Assembly: GCA_021613335.1 (NCBI GenBank)
Contig: JAJTWR010000305.1
Span: 1,037,501 to 1,101,500, forward strand
DNA length: 64,000 nucleotides
Reading direction: 5' to 3'
Origin: Whitmania pigra
Lineage: Eukaryota; Annelida; Clitellata; Hirudinida; Haemopidae
The notes under the pieces are model-generated. The model had not been told where the DNA came from, searched no databases, and saw only the letters and a program-made list of their open reading frames with translations. Made by a program: the position numbers and the translations under genes. This document shows positions 50,901 through 62,699 of the stretch, one piece after another. The first letter of the stretch is position 1. Every line of letters begins with the position of its first letter.

Positions 50901-53033
50901 GCCACAGAGTTCGTCGAGGTCGTCAAAGAAGAAGACGTTCTTTGCATTCTTTTTCAACAGTCGCTTGACAGACTTCAATATGTCCGTGTTTTTGCTTTCA
51001 TAAAAACTAAGACAAGATTTAAGAGGATTTAAAATTATGTCAATAAAATCTCAATGGTATTATCAACCTAGCGATTGTAATAAATATAAATACGAAAACA
51101 ATTCAATTAAATAAACTTAAGTTTAAAACTTTATAGATTCAAAACAAGACAAAATCTGCAATCTTATTGGCTACCTCGTGACCTCCAGACGACCAATGGC
51201 GTTGAAGTTAACAGATGGAAGGATCCTCCCCAAGCCACTTCCGAAGCTCGATTTTCCGCAACCCTTTCGACCGTAGATCAAGCAAGAGGAAGCTCTGTCG
51301 CCTGTGAATTTGAAACAATTGGCTTGCGTAATGACACGTATCGCTCTTGCAACATTGTTTCAACAAGCAACGAGCTTTCAAGGAAATTAGCCAAATATAA
51401 ATATAAATATTAATCCTTTATTTACTCGCTAACACCAATTACATTCAAATATGATAACAATCAACGAATAAATCAAAATAATGCATTAAATACAATAACG
51501 GTTGACAGAAATTTATAAAAAAAAAATTAATGATAACAACTAAATGAAAGCATAAAATACAATTTCAACACTAATGTTAACTCCGAACCATTGAAACTCT
51601 GACAAAGAAGTTGTAGAATCGTCTGCTTCTCGTTGTCATAACCGCCTAAGTCGTCGAACGTGACATTCTTGCCGGACGAGAACACGTCGTCGTAATCGTC
51701 ATCATCAACACCGTCCATCCTCACGTCGAGGGTCGAAGATGAGGACGAGAATTTTGACCATTGGTTCTGGTTGGGTTCCCCTTCGTCTGACTGGGTGGAT
51801 AAAGAGGTCACAGTGACCTCGATGTCCCAGTTGAGATAACTGGTGGAAAAGACGAAGCCTTTTCGGAGGTGCATGTCGTCTTGAATGTTTACGATCAATT
51901 AACTAATTAACCAGTATAGTTTAATTAGTGATTTATGTGAAGTGTATTAATATACTAACTTTAATCATTATTATTATTTTACATCTTTTTGGTTTAAAAT
52001 AAAATATAATACTAAATTAGGACTAACTTTAATACTATCAACGCAAACAAACCAACCGAGCATAAACCTCAAGTAATTCTCGAAATTCTCCTTCTTTTCA
52101 ATCCAGATTTCCTGTCTGTGAAAATAAAAAACAACAAATATGCATTTTAAGACCAACACCACCAACAACAACGAACACATATTAAGCCACCATCAGCAAC
52201 AACAACATCAAAGACACATTAAATCGCCAACAACAAGAACAACAACGAAAAGTCCAAATCATCTTAGTCATGCAATGGACTATAATCAAATAAATAAATA
52301 AATAACAACAACAACAATATGAGGTGCAAGAAAAACATTTACGATCCAACTTTATGAACAGTTTGACATGTCTGACAGTCTCCATGTCCCGAATGACCGA
52401 GATTTTTTGAAGTTTGTCTTTCTTCAGGTGGGTTTTCAGAACGGAATCTGGTACTTCGACGACACTTCTGGAAACCCTTTTGTCCGGCAACACGGGGGCT
52501 ACAAATTCGCCACCAACCTCGACATAGTCCAAGTCGAATATGCTGAACAATGCCATCACATCTGGGTTCATGTAGATTGTGTACAACTGATTGACAGGTT
52601 TCAAATCATCTTCTGAAATTCATGATTTAAAATAAAATATTTTACAATACCTGGCTATAATAATATAATGTTTGATTTGTAATATTGATGTTTCATCAGA
52701 AAGATGTTTTATGCTAATAACAACCTGAAAAAATTAGAATGTTATCCTCTGACGTATATGACGCCTTTCGAATTAACTGTGATCACTAATACTAATTTTG
52801 TGACAAATACAAAATACGAAACGCAACACACTAATACATATAACTAACAAACCTCCGTTACTATTCGCTGCAGGTTTTAATGCTAAACAATTCCCAGTAA
52901 TACTTTCTGATGATTGTACTTTGCATATTTCTGGACATTGGTCGGTGTGTTGTTTTTCGAATTCTGAAGAAAAATTGCAATTGCACATGGAACAATACAA
53001 CCATGTCAACCCAGCTTTCTTCTTAGGTGGCAT
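47907..53033 (-). CDS. AFG2B/SPATA5L1-like AAA+ ATPase with N-terminal zinc-finger motif
   Basis: Exons in transcript order: 52853-53033, 52351-52612, 52057-52115, 51589-51858, 51175-51301, 50832-51006, 50282-50528, 49893-50044, 49423-49632, 48862-48995, 48566-48683, 48253-48417, 47907-48068. They give 753 residues with consistent phases; the start of 51589-51858 could instead be 51879. The N-terminus has CSMCNCNF followed by H and C, a C2HC-like pair. Module D1 has Walker [10 protein letters not shown] but Walker [11 protein letters not shown], with Asp for the usual Glu. Module D2 has [19 protein letters not shown] and LIFFDEID. D2 closely resembles AFG2-type ATPases, which release shuttling factors in 60S ribosome maturation. 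D1 is highly diverged. The RPGR of the arginine-finger region is RYKR in D2. Assignment to AFG2B over AFG2A rests on length and C-terminus, so I leave the symbol empty. Confidence 0.8.
48684..48861 (-). other. GC-AG intron in the AFG2-like gene
   Basis: The exon encoding [15 protein letters not shown] ends AGGAGCAG|GCAAGT. Only this GC donor keeps frame with the next exon, which begins CTCCAACAACGG. The nearby GT four bases later gives the wrong phase. Confidence 0.75.
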
Positions 53034-53450
53034 TGCTTCGTATTGATTAAAACGATGGCGAAAATATGTATGTGTTTAAACGTGAAAAATAAACACAACA
53101 AAGATCTCAAAGCATTGGTAACAAGTGACGATTAAGAATGCTGGAAAATGTAGTAAGATTACATGCAATAAAATTTTTTAAATTAAAAAAAAAGAGTATT
53201 TGTTTAAAAATAATAACAGCAGTCTTTTGCATAAACACCTTTCATTCACGAGTTACAAATATTTATGCAGGTTGTCACTAGAAACCGGGGATTATTCAGG
53301 CGACGGTCATCCTCCGTCAGCTGTGATGCATTCAATAGATAGCCAATGTCATTATCCGAAGCGTACTAGATCATCGTGCAACACTCTATTTTACTGAGTT
53401 ATCCTATTCAGTTTCATAGTTTGGAAAGTAGTGATTTATTAGCATTCAAC
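53034..53450. promoter_or_regulatory. Divergent promoter region between the AFG2-like gene and SPATA7
   Basis: The two ATGs face away from each other across 417 bases, so both promoters must lie here. I see no obvious TATA box. An open frame at 53200-53397 runs through it without family resemblance. Confidence 0.5.
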
Positions 53451-54077
53451 ATGGACGATATTCATAAAGCTTTGTTAGGAAACCTTTCTTTAAAGAGCAG
53501 CGGTAAGCAGTTGTTTTTTTTTTAATTTTTTATTTTGATGCGTCCTGAGAACAAATTTTTAATCAAAGTTCTGAGCACGAGAGGAGAGAATGTAACAAAC
53601 CAATTTATGGTGGCAAGCAACATGCTTTCTCATTATAAAAAACTTCAACGAGTTAAAGGTAAATATTTTTATTGCTAACTGCAAACCATAAATAATTCCT
53701 TAAAACAATTGTGCAATTTTGTAGCTGTCGTTGATACAAAACCACCAAAGGCAATGCTCTACAGCACCAAAGGTTGGCATCTTTGCATGCAAAATATTTC
53801 TTTGAAATTTGAATTGTCATGAAACAATTCCATTATCGAAACAATCCATTGGTTCCAAAAGTTATGAACTTGATTCTAAGGTGTTCCATGTTGTTTCTTC
53901 AGCTCGTGATCAGAGATTGAGATCCCTCAGCAAGACTAACAACAATGCCATGTTGGCCATCAAAGCCATGTTGGCCGTCAAGAACCCGAACCTTGGCTAT
54001 CTTTCTCCTACTGTGGACTCCCAGAAGATTGATGGAAGATCCAGTGTAAAAATAAAGTAATGATAATGATTATAATA

Positions 54078-54109
<32 letters not shown>

Positions 54110-57100
54110 GTATGAATATTTAAATAAATATGGTTACTCATAATGATGTTGACCATGGGTGATATCATCATTATTATAATCATTATCATTACTTTATCTT
54201 TACACTGTTGGTGGTAATGGTAGCCTTAGTGGTACGGTGATGATGATGATGATGATGATGAGGGTGACATAGGAATTAAATATGATTATTCATAATGATG
54301 TTGACCACCATCATCATCATCATAACACTAAAGCTACCCTTACTAAAGCTACCAACAATTTTATCCTAGACCATCTGGAGCCGAACCAACTGACCTGCTT
54401 GATCTTCACCCCCACCAATTCACACCGGGGAAGCCCTTCCAGCCGCGCACCAACAGGACTGACTGCACATCCAAGCTGAGTCAATTAAGGGTCTACAACC
54501 CTCCACCGAGGGCCAGGTCTGCCACTCGAGGTGATGATGATAGTGATATTGCCGATCGTCGGATTGTTGATCCGGATTGCGATGGCAATACCGGTGGATG
54601 ATTATGTAATAACGATATTATAAAAACCAATAAATCCACTAACAAATAATGAAGGAAGGAATCTTATTAAATCTAGTTGGTTTTGTTTAAATGTAACATT
54701 TTAATGTTAATGTAACATGATAGGAATAATTCCATTCATGGCTTGCAAATGCGTTTTGTGTGGTGCCAACTTTTTAAGCGAGCAATGCAAACCGGGAAGA
54801 TATGATGTAAGCATAATGCAATGCTTCTTTAGCATCACATGCATGAACCTCTGAGCCAATTTGATCTTATTAAATAATCATCAAACATTGCTCCAAAGTT
54901 ATTCATTTAATCATACCTAATGAATCTCCTCAACCAAATTTTCCAAACTCTACTCATGTTATCGTCATGGTTACCTACATCCCGATCCCAGCATCCAGAC
55001 CTACCAGCAGCCTGATGAGCTCCAGGGGCACTCAGAGCTCGTTAAACTCCGCCCGCTCCACAGACTCACGGAAGCCCGAAACTGCACAAAGTGCCAAACC
55101 TCCAGCCAATCCATCCAAGCAAAGGTTGGATTGAAAAATATCAACAGGATAGTAGTTGCTGTAAATTGGCACGCATGGCTAAACGGATGGCAATTTTAAT
55201 TAGTCATATTTCGGAAGATCGTGGAGTTTTAAATGCTAATTTCATCGTTGTCTGTTGGTGTAAATAAATGTTGTAAAGTATGTTGATGTTTTGTTGACAT
55301 TAAATTGCACTTACTGACATTAGCAACTGCAATATTGTTACAAATATATAAAAAAAACAAAATAAATAATATTTAATTGCCAAAATATTGTTGATAATAA
55401 ATTTAACTAAAATATAAATTTAAATGAAATCCAAACGCCTGAATTCAGAGCTCGAAGGTTGTCGTTCACAAGAACCACTGTGGATGACATGACTCTGAGA
55501 AGCCCTACTCAAACTTTGGACTATCCCAAGGACCTTGACATTCCTCCGTTGGGCATTTCAGTGGACAAGGACAACCAGCTTTGGCAGAAGATGCTGTCAG
55601 ACAGACGGAGCATGATGAGTGGTCCAGAATCCACTGGTACAGTGGAACGAAATGTAGGCAACAATTTGACGATTAAACAATTGCAGTAATTGTAATATTG
55701 GAACAATATCCTCTCACTGACACTTTACAGATATAAGATATTTTATGAAAGTTTATTTATAACTCTTTAGAGATATTTGAATCATGTTTGTGAAACCTGC
55801 TCCCGCTTAATCTAAAATAGATTAAGGCTGATCCTAAAGTTTAGAAATGCTGATTAAAGTTTTGATTTTCATCCATCGGATGTAATCAGCATCCTAGTCA
55901 CTTACTCATTGTTTTACATTGCTTTATAATGTATTACTCTGCAAATAAATTTATAATTCTCTTATAATTAACACCTATTTAGAAAAATGTCAATCATCAG
56001 CTGAATCCAGACATAGGAAACATGTCAAACTCATCGAACAACTTTGAGAATATGGAGAAAGCAGATCTTAAAAGGTTCAGATATTCTATATTGTTTTGTT
56101 CCACTTAACAATACGTTGATAAAGTACTTCAAATTCACCATTTAGAATATTATCCATTATTGTTATCCTCAAATATTTACCAATTTTATGGGTTACTCAG
56201 GAACAAAAAAATTTGTAAATAATATCATCACACTCATCCGTTCCTGTTTTGTCGTTCAATTCAGCTTGGAAGAGGACTGCAAATATATCGAGTTCCTTCA
56301 AACAGTGACTAATGATATTTTGCAGAAGGGCTCCTTTACCAACAAGTAAATAACACTACCCTATAGTGTTTCTACGACGATAACCTGAGTATTTCAAGCT
56401 ATTTAGCATTACATTCTTGCGTTATTTATTAAATTATTAAACGAGCACAATTACAGTTAGCGCTGCGTAGGTTGCTTTAATCATTTTAATTGTGATCAAA
56501 AACTGATAAAATATATTTGTTCCTTTGAAGGGTACTGACAAAAGTCTTTGAATATCACATCAACAAAAATGCTGGCATCTTGAGAGAGGTTGGCAGCATT
56601 TCTGAGTTAAACATCTAAAACAATCATAGCTCTCAAAACCAGCTAATCCATTAATAAACTAATGCCAACGAGTTCTGATAATAACATGAATTCTTAAATG
56701 AATAGATAGAATTTCTCTCGAGCGTGCGTTCATTTTTAGAGTCGAATGAGGGAGATGCTAAACCAACTGAGGACAGATTTGGGGATTCGTTACGACGAGA
56801 CCAATGAAGAAGAAACTGCTCAGACTTCCTTAGAAGCAGATTTTGCTTCTCCAGGACGATCGGCCATTAGAAACACAAAGAGATCCAAGCTTAAAACTGA
56901 AGAACCCATCTGGAAAAACTTTGATACTTCATTCAATTCTACCAACAACATGAACAACAACAACAACAATGTCACGGCCGTGGACCACAAGCTATCTGAC
57001 GACCAACTGAACTCATCACAAGCAACGAGTCATTCCAAGGTCAGTAGGTCATCTAGGAGCAGTGAAAAGAAGAAGGAGGTCGTCCAAGTCGCAATACCAG

Positions 57101-58188
57101 AACTGCCACTCTCCCAAGGTGAAAGTAACAATCACAGCAACAGTAACACGGACAATATGGTCATAGATTGGCTAAACAGCAATGACAAGAGCAGCAAAAG
57201 AGAATCTTTCTCTGAGCAAGTAAGTGAGGTCGTTCATAAACAAGGCGTGAGCAAAAGCGAGGCTGAATCAAAGACGGATAAAAAAGACGAAATCGCTAAA
57301 TCCGATTACGACGACGACGATGACACGACCATAGCCAGCGTCTCCTCTATGGACGACAACGATGAGGAGACCAAAGACCTCCTGGCCTACTACAACAGCA
57401 CCATAGCGGACAAATCCGACGGACCTTCGAGCAACAATCGTGCAGAAAATGGTTTCAACAGGACTACGCTTTCGGACATCCCGGAGATGAGCTACAGGTC
57501 AGAAATGGTGAAGCAGAGGAGCGCGGAGATCGGCACGCCGGAAAAGAAGGACGACGGATCCGAAGAGTCCCCCGACGGAGCAGACGGACTCACCATCTCC
57601 GGACCAGACGGGGACTCGAGTTCCAGAATGTTTTCATCAAGGAGCAGAAGAAGAGCCAGAATGTCTGGGATGAATTTAGCTCATTCAAACTCTATCGAAA
57701 CATCTGGAGACCAGAATGCCACACTAAAGGAAGATTCAGGTGTGGGCTTGTCAGATCTTTAGTTAGCTAAAGATCAGTGGTATTAAATAATGATGTCTTT
57801 CGTTTCAGACCCGACCAGAAAAGTCAAGGAAAATGGTGATTCAAGCAACCATTCTACCATCTTCGAGTCACCAAACAACCCTACAGAACCTTCTGACAAC
57901 ACCCTTGTGGGTATAAAGAGTCCCGAGAAGCAAATGGGTGAAAGTTGCACCAACAGCTCAAATGGTGGTGAAAATACCGAAGTTAGCGACGACAATATTT
58001 TCAGTGGTGAGCAGAAAAAGCCTGACGTCTTAACCGAGGCGAGAGACGACGGCGATGTCAAATCTTCCAGAAGTTATGAGGATGACTTTGAAGATGATGT
58101 CGAGGAAGAGTGCTCCATCTCTATAGGCGATTCAACTGATGATGAATCAGTTCGGAATGAGAGTGAAAAAACAAAGGACAATTTTTGA
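53451..58188 (+). CDS. SPATA7: SPATA7, ciliary connecting-zone protein
   Basis: Exons: 53451-53502, 53569-53658, 53725-53772, 53903-54056, 54370-54530, 54992-55124, 55449-55653, 55983-56074, 56265-56345, 56531-56588, 56740-57739, 57809-58188. They total 2,454 bases, 817 residues (human about 600), all phases consistent. Landmarks shared with vertebrate SPATA7, in order: SNMLSHYKKLQ, GAEPTDLLDLH then FTPGKPFQPRTNR, LSQLRVYNPPPRAR, and the conserved block EEDCKYIEFLQTVTNDIL, KVFEYHINKNAGILRE, MREMLNQLRTDLGI. In vertebrates SPATA7 works with RPGRIP1 at the photoreceptor connecting cilium. The extra length lies in the last two exons, which are low-complexity, rich in S, N, D and E, and poorly conserved. 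Three donors are of the GTTGG type. It ends 290 bases from the convergent STMP1-like copy 2. Confidence 0.88.
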
Positions 58189-58477
58189 ATGGGGATTTTT
58201 GTTGCTTAATCGACATCTATAATGAAGTCATACTTTGAGGCATTTTTGAAAAATATTTTTTGATGTTATTAAATGTTTTAATAAATTTTGTGCACAGCAT
58301 TTCTGAATTGACTTGAGAAAACCTTTTGCATGATGATGAGATATGAACAGGCAAGGTTTGAGAAATTTTATAATTAATTCCATTTACAAGCTGCATAAAC
58401 ATATGGTCATAAAGCATTAAAGAAAATGTAACATCATGAGACAATCTATGACAAAACTCAGGTGCAGAACTAATCTA

Positions 58478-58825
58478 TCACTTTTTGAATTGTTCTAGAT
58501 ATTCATTGATTTTTTTCCAAATTTCTTCTGGAGCCAACGTTCTAGGAATCTGATAAAGCAGCACAAGTTAGAAGAAGACATCTAATATACAATTAAGTCC
58601 ACTTTTAACATTTATGAAATGCCAAGACTTGCCTGGTATTGCTGGTCGGCCCAAACTCCCACATAAACTCCAACTGCTAAACTCATGAGCTAAAATGGCA
58701 TTTAAAAACAATACAATTTCAAACTGTTGGTGGTATTTTGGTTTAACATATTAGCAAATAAATAAATTTTGCAAATAATCGTCGATAACAGCTTTCTAAA
58801 ATCTTACGTTCGAAAATAATCCCAT
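58478..58825 (-). CDS. STMP1-like mitochondrial micropeptide, copy 2
   Basis: Exons in transcript order: 58808-58825, 58633-58689, 58478-58549, giving 48 residues. Exon lengths (18, 57, 72) are exactly those of copy 1 at 30103. MGLFSN precedes a membrane helix (LMSLAVGVYVGVWADQQYQ) and a charged tail (IPRTLAPEEIWKKINEYLEQ). The IP after the intron matches human STMP1, whose tail starts IPNLAKK. Intron 2 begins GC (CAG|GCAAGT). SPATA7 converges on it. Confidence 0.78.
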
Positions 58826-59702
58826 GACAGTTGAGAAAGAGAAGACTTTTCACAGTCTATAGCAATACTGGAGCACTCAATCTCGGAGCAACTTCGAATA
58901 CCTAACAAACCTGCAGCGTCTAAATAACAAATAATAAGTATGTATCTTGATAGTTAAAAGTAAATGACTATTGTTATTTTTTTTTTAACTTAAAATTTAA
59001 TAGCAGACACTAAAATAAAATATTAAGATAATTCAAAAAAATGAAATTTTCAAAGCTTATGTGATGCAATCGGAGTATCTCTTGAACTTGAACCATTTCT
59101 AATAAATAACTCACATACATTTTGCCAGTCAAGAAAATGTCCTGTTACCCAAAAATCTAACAGCGATACAATCAATCAGTCAAAATTATATTACACATCA
59201 AAATATTTTATCATTAGGTGTTAAGACAACGAAACGGCGTAATATAATGGCATTTTAAAAATGAATTGGTGTATTTGATAAACACAATCAAATAAATTAA
59301 AATAGTAAATTCGGAGACTTTATTTGGGGGGGGGGGCATGGGAGGGCCGTTGCCACCCCCTTAGTTTAGACTAAGGACAAAAAAAGGTCATTTTCGTCAT
59401 GTTTTACGAGGGTTTGCCCTTCCCCTGAATTGTCGATAAGGGTGTATGTCACAAGGATCTCCAAAACGTTTATTGTTACTGAGCATCAACCGAAAGCTTG
59501 ATAATAAAACTGATTTACCCGTCACAGGTTGAGAGGCAACAAAAAATTATGAACAATCACATTCACCCTCTATACTATAATAATTTTTTTTTTTAATTTA
59601 AGCTTGCAAAGTTTTAACAGTTAAAGATATAACCACGCTCTCTAAAGTTCATGAATAATTAGTGGGCTAATCATCTGCTCAGCATGACCCCCATTTGGTT
59701 AT

Positions 59703-59997
59703 TTATTTCTTTTTTCCTTCACTTCCTTTCTTCTTATCTTTTGATCTGAGAACGAACATAATGTTTTCAAATATAAAGACATTTTTTCCATTTTAATATA
59801 TGTTAAAGTTTTCAGATCTTGCCTCAAACTTGTGTAGAGGTACATTCCAGCGACAATTCCCACCAAAACAAGCTGCAACATTAAAAATCTATTAAATATT
59901 TACAAAATTTCGTATGAAAAACAATACCGAAGAATAAAATATTGATTTGATAAATAGAAGTTAGTAATAAATCAAGTTTCCATACTATTGGATGCAT
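59703..59997 (-). CDS. STMP1-like micropeptide, copy 3, diverged or decaying
   Basis: Exons in transcript order: 59986-59997, 59823-59872, 59703-59745, giving 34 residues. The helix is LVLVGIVAGMYLYTSLR and the tail is short and lysine-rich (SKDKKKGSEGKKK). Relative to copy 4, a one-base loss shifts the frame just before the GC donor (TTTGAG|GCAAGA), turning the usual NYE ending into TSLR. The downstream exon is open only in that shifted phase. An alternative start is the ATG at 59881, giving MLQLVLVG with no first intron and resembling the human MLQ start. It may be a functional variant or an early pseudogene. Confidence 0.5.
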
Positions 59998-60955
59998 TGG
60001 GGTATCTAGTGTCCTTCAAAAAATCTTCAAATTGAATTTATTATCTATCAAAAAAATTGTCTACATTAACTTTCAAATACATTAGCAAACTTCAACGACT
60101 GTAGAAGAATCTAGTTATTATAGCATGACATTGATTAGATATCCAAAAAAATTTGACATTTTATTTTTAGGTGTATACAATATATGTTACACATAGCTTC
60201 ATCCTACCTTTATTACAATAATAATCCGATAAACTCGAATTTTAGCAATCTCTCGAAACTTTTATAGAAATATGTTTCAGAAAAATCCATTGATTAGCTA
60301 TTATTCGACCAAATAGACTTAATAGGTAGGCCGATGAATGAAGTTGAGATCAAATGTTTCACGGCTGCCACATTCGCTTACCAGCGACTCTCAATTTTAA
60401 AGTGCTCTTCGTTTGAATTGAACAAATTTTCAATAACAAAAAACAAATAAAATAAATTCAATAACATAAAAACCAGTCAGTAATATCAGCACAACTCAAC
60501 GAATTTAAAACAGCTAATATTTTCATTGCAGTAATTAAGAGCTGAAGTCAAATACAATATAATTGTTCCGGCAAGTGTGATTTGCCATGGTAACGGTAAT
60601 TTTTAAGTATTCTAAGCAGCTAATAATATGTCGAATAACATATTTTAACTTGAGTCATCAGTCTCAAGTCAAACAAACTAAATTTTAATTTGAAACGGAT
60701 TTGAACCGCATGTTCTTTCGGGGAAATCCATATCTACATTACAATTCAACAGCCAAACCAACACTGGTTAAACCCTGTTATTGCGTTTCAAAACAAACGA
60801 ACTAAAACTGTCAATGTCGAGCAAACAAGAATCTAACTACAACAAAATCTTCCATCGACTGCTTCATCGATAAGTCAATCGCTGTAACTTTCGATAACCT
60901 CCATCCGAGTGCCCCAGAACCAGGTAACATAGTTTTAGAACAATTAACAAAACTA

Positions 60956-61618
60956 TGGTCAAACCCGGCTATGTCGCCGGCCTAGGGTTTGACAAAAATA
61001 GTCGAGATAACCGAAAATCAATATGGCGACTGTGTAAAAACATGTGCTTGCAATTTCTTTATTTTATTGATTTGCGTTAATAAATGAAAGTGCACATGCA
61101 CATGTGTTTTAGGTTATTTTACATAGCATCAATTGATATTTGATATTGATAACAGTAATATGTTTGCTAACAACAGAATGCATGTGTGAAACCTTTGTAA
61201 TTAATTTTCCTCTCTATTGACTAAATGTCTAGTTTTCTCTTAACACCTCCAGACATTTTTAGAACGAAAAAAAACTCAGATTAGATAAGCATGTTTGTTA
61301 CATCTCATACAAAATCAGTAAGAGTGAATTGGTTCGGCGACATAAATGAATCGACATAACCGATGAGAAAATGCTATGACAAAGTGGGAATTTGGTGGTT
61401 CCAATTCAAAGTTGACGATTAGTCACGTGGATCGAGATAACAGACGTAAAGTAGCGAATTCGGCTCTCTAAAGTGCTCGAGATATTAGAGTTCGGCGACA
61501 TAAAAGTATCAACACAACCGATTAGAAAATGATAAGACAATGAAGTAATTTGGCGATTCTACTTCAAAAATGTCGACTTAATAGGTTTGACCGAGGTTGA
61601 GATAAGTGGGTTCCAGTT
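60956..61618 (-). mobile_element. Non-autonomous pogo/Tigger-like element (MITE), 663 bp
   Basis: TA flanks both ends (60954-60955, 61619-61620). The left end begins tggtcaaacccggctatgtc, and the right end read inward begins aactggaacccacttatctc; these match the right and left ends of the element at 28439-29200. It carries only a diluted interior with gtcgaca- and cgagataac-type motifs and no transposase frame. Confidence 0.78.
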
Positions 61619-62045
61619 TATTTCATCTTCATTCCTTCTTTCGTCCGCTTTTTCGATTTTATGTTAAAGTAGCCCAAAATATCCAAAGGAGTTGGTAAAT
61701 GCGGTAGCTGTGAATGGACATGGTGTTTTCAAATATAAAAGCATTTTTCGCATTGAATGAATTAATGAATTTGAAACACGTTAAAGATTTCAAATCTTGC
61801 CTCATAGTTTTGAGCGAGGTATATTCCAAAGTAAAATCCCACCAACACTCCAGCCTGGAACATTAAATATCTATATTTATGAAATTATACAGGAAAGAAA
61901 ATGCTTTGGACTCATTTCTGATTTGATATAACTTAACCAAATAGAAGTTATTTATTTATTTATTTATTTAAAGTCAGTTGCATAACTAGGATGATTTGGA
62001 CCAAATTTAAGTTAGTAATAAATCAAGTTTTCATACAAATAGCAT
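61618..62045 (-). CDS. STMP1-like mitochondrial micropeptide, copy 4
   Basis: Exons in transcript order: 62037-62045 (MLF, tentative), 61802-61855, 61618-61707, giving 50 residues. The helix, AGVLVGFYFGIYLAQNYE, is the best match to human STMP1, which has GMYLAQNYD at the same point. The tail is LPHLPTPLDILGYFNIKSKK and then KRTKEG. Intron 2 starts GC (GAG|GCAAGA). The stop TAA at 61618-61620 lies across the insertion point of a pogo-like element. Gene and flanks form a duplicate pair with copy 3. Confidence 0.72.
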
Positions 62046-62699
62046 TGGCACCGACACTGACACTGGCATCCTTCACAAAATTCTCTGGAAGTAAGTTTCT
62101 GTATTAACTAACAAATGCATTAGCAAACTTTTACTTTGTAGAAGGATCTAGACATCATAGTAAGACAATAAGTAATAATTAAAATAAAAAAACTTTTAAC
62201 AGTTTATCTTTACGTATACCTATCTGAAACTATCTTACCTTTACTATAATATTCCGACAAAACTTGAATTTTTTGCAGTCTCGATGGTTTATCGAGATTG
62301 AAGATATCAATAAACTTTATCTAAAGTAAATGTAAAGGCTCTAATAAGCATCAGAAGGATCCATTGATTAGCTGCCAATCGATTAGTTAAGAGCTGAAGT
62401 TAAAAACAATATAATTGTTCAGGCAAGTGTGATTCGCCAAGTTAACTGACATTGAGTATCCTAAGCAGCTATTAATATGTTAATAATAATAATATGTTAA
62501 TAATAATATGTTAACTTCAGTCAATGGTCTTGCTGTCGTTCGGGAAATCCATATCTACATCTACATTTCAAAATCAAAACCAACCTTGGGTAAACCCTGT
62601 TATTGCGTTTCAATCAAACACTTTCGGAATTTCTTCGTGTCATCGAGTCTAGGAGGTTACAAAAGAAAAAAACAGAATTCAATTTCTATGAATCACATC

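Larger units (their letters stand above)
59690..62640. repeat. Tandem duplication containing STMP1-like copies 3 and 4
   Basis: About 59690-60800 and 61680-62640 share order and sequence: ttttcaaatataaa, atcttgcctca, caaaatataattgttc-type and agagctgaagt segments, gcaagtgtgatt, and finally gggaaatccatatctacat with aaccctgttattgcgtttca. The pogo-like element at 60956 separates the two copies and was inserted near their junction. Confidence 0.75.

Noticed and set aside
59322..59337. Poly-G run as a possible functional G-quadruplex
   Set aside because: It is a single homopolymer next to AT-rich DNA, with no associated gene feature. A similar run at about 63667 lies inside the hAT element end.
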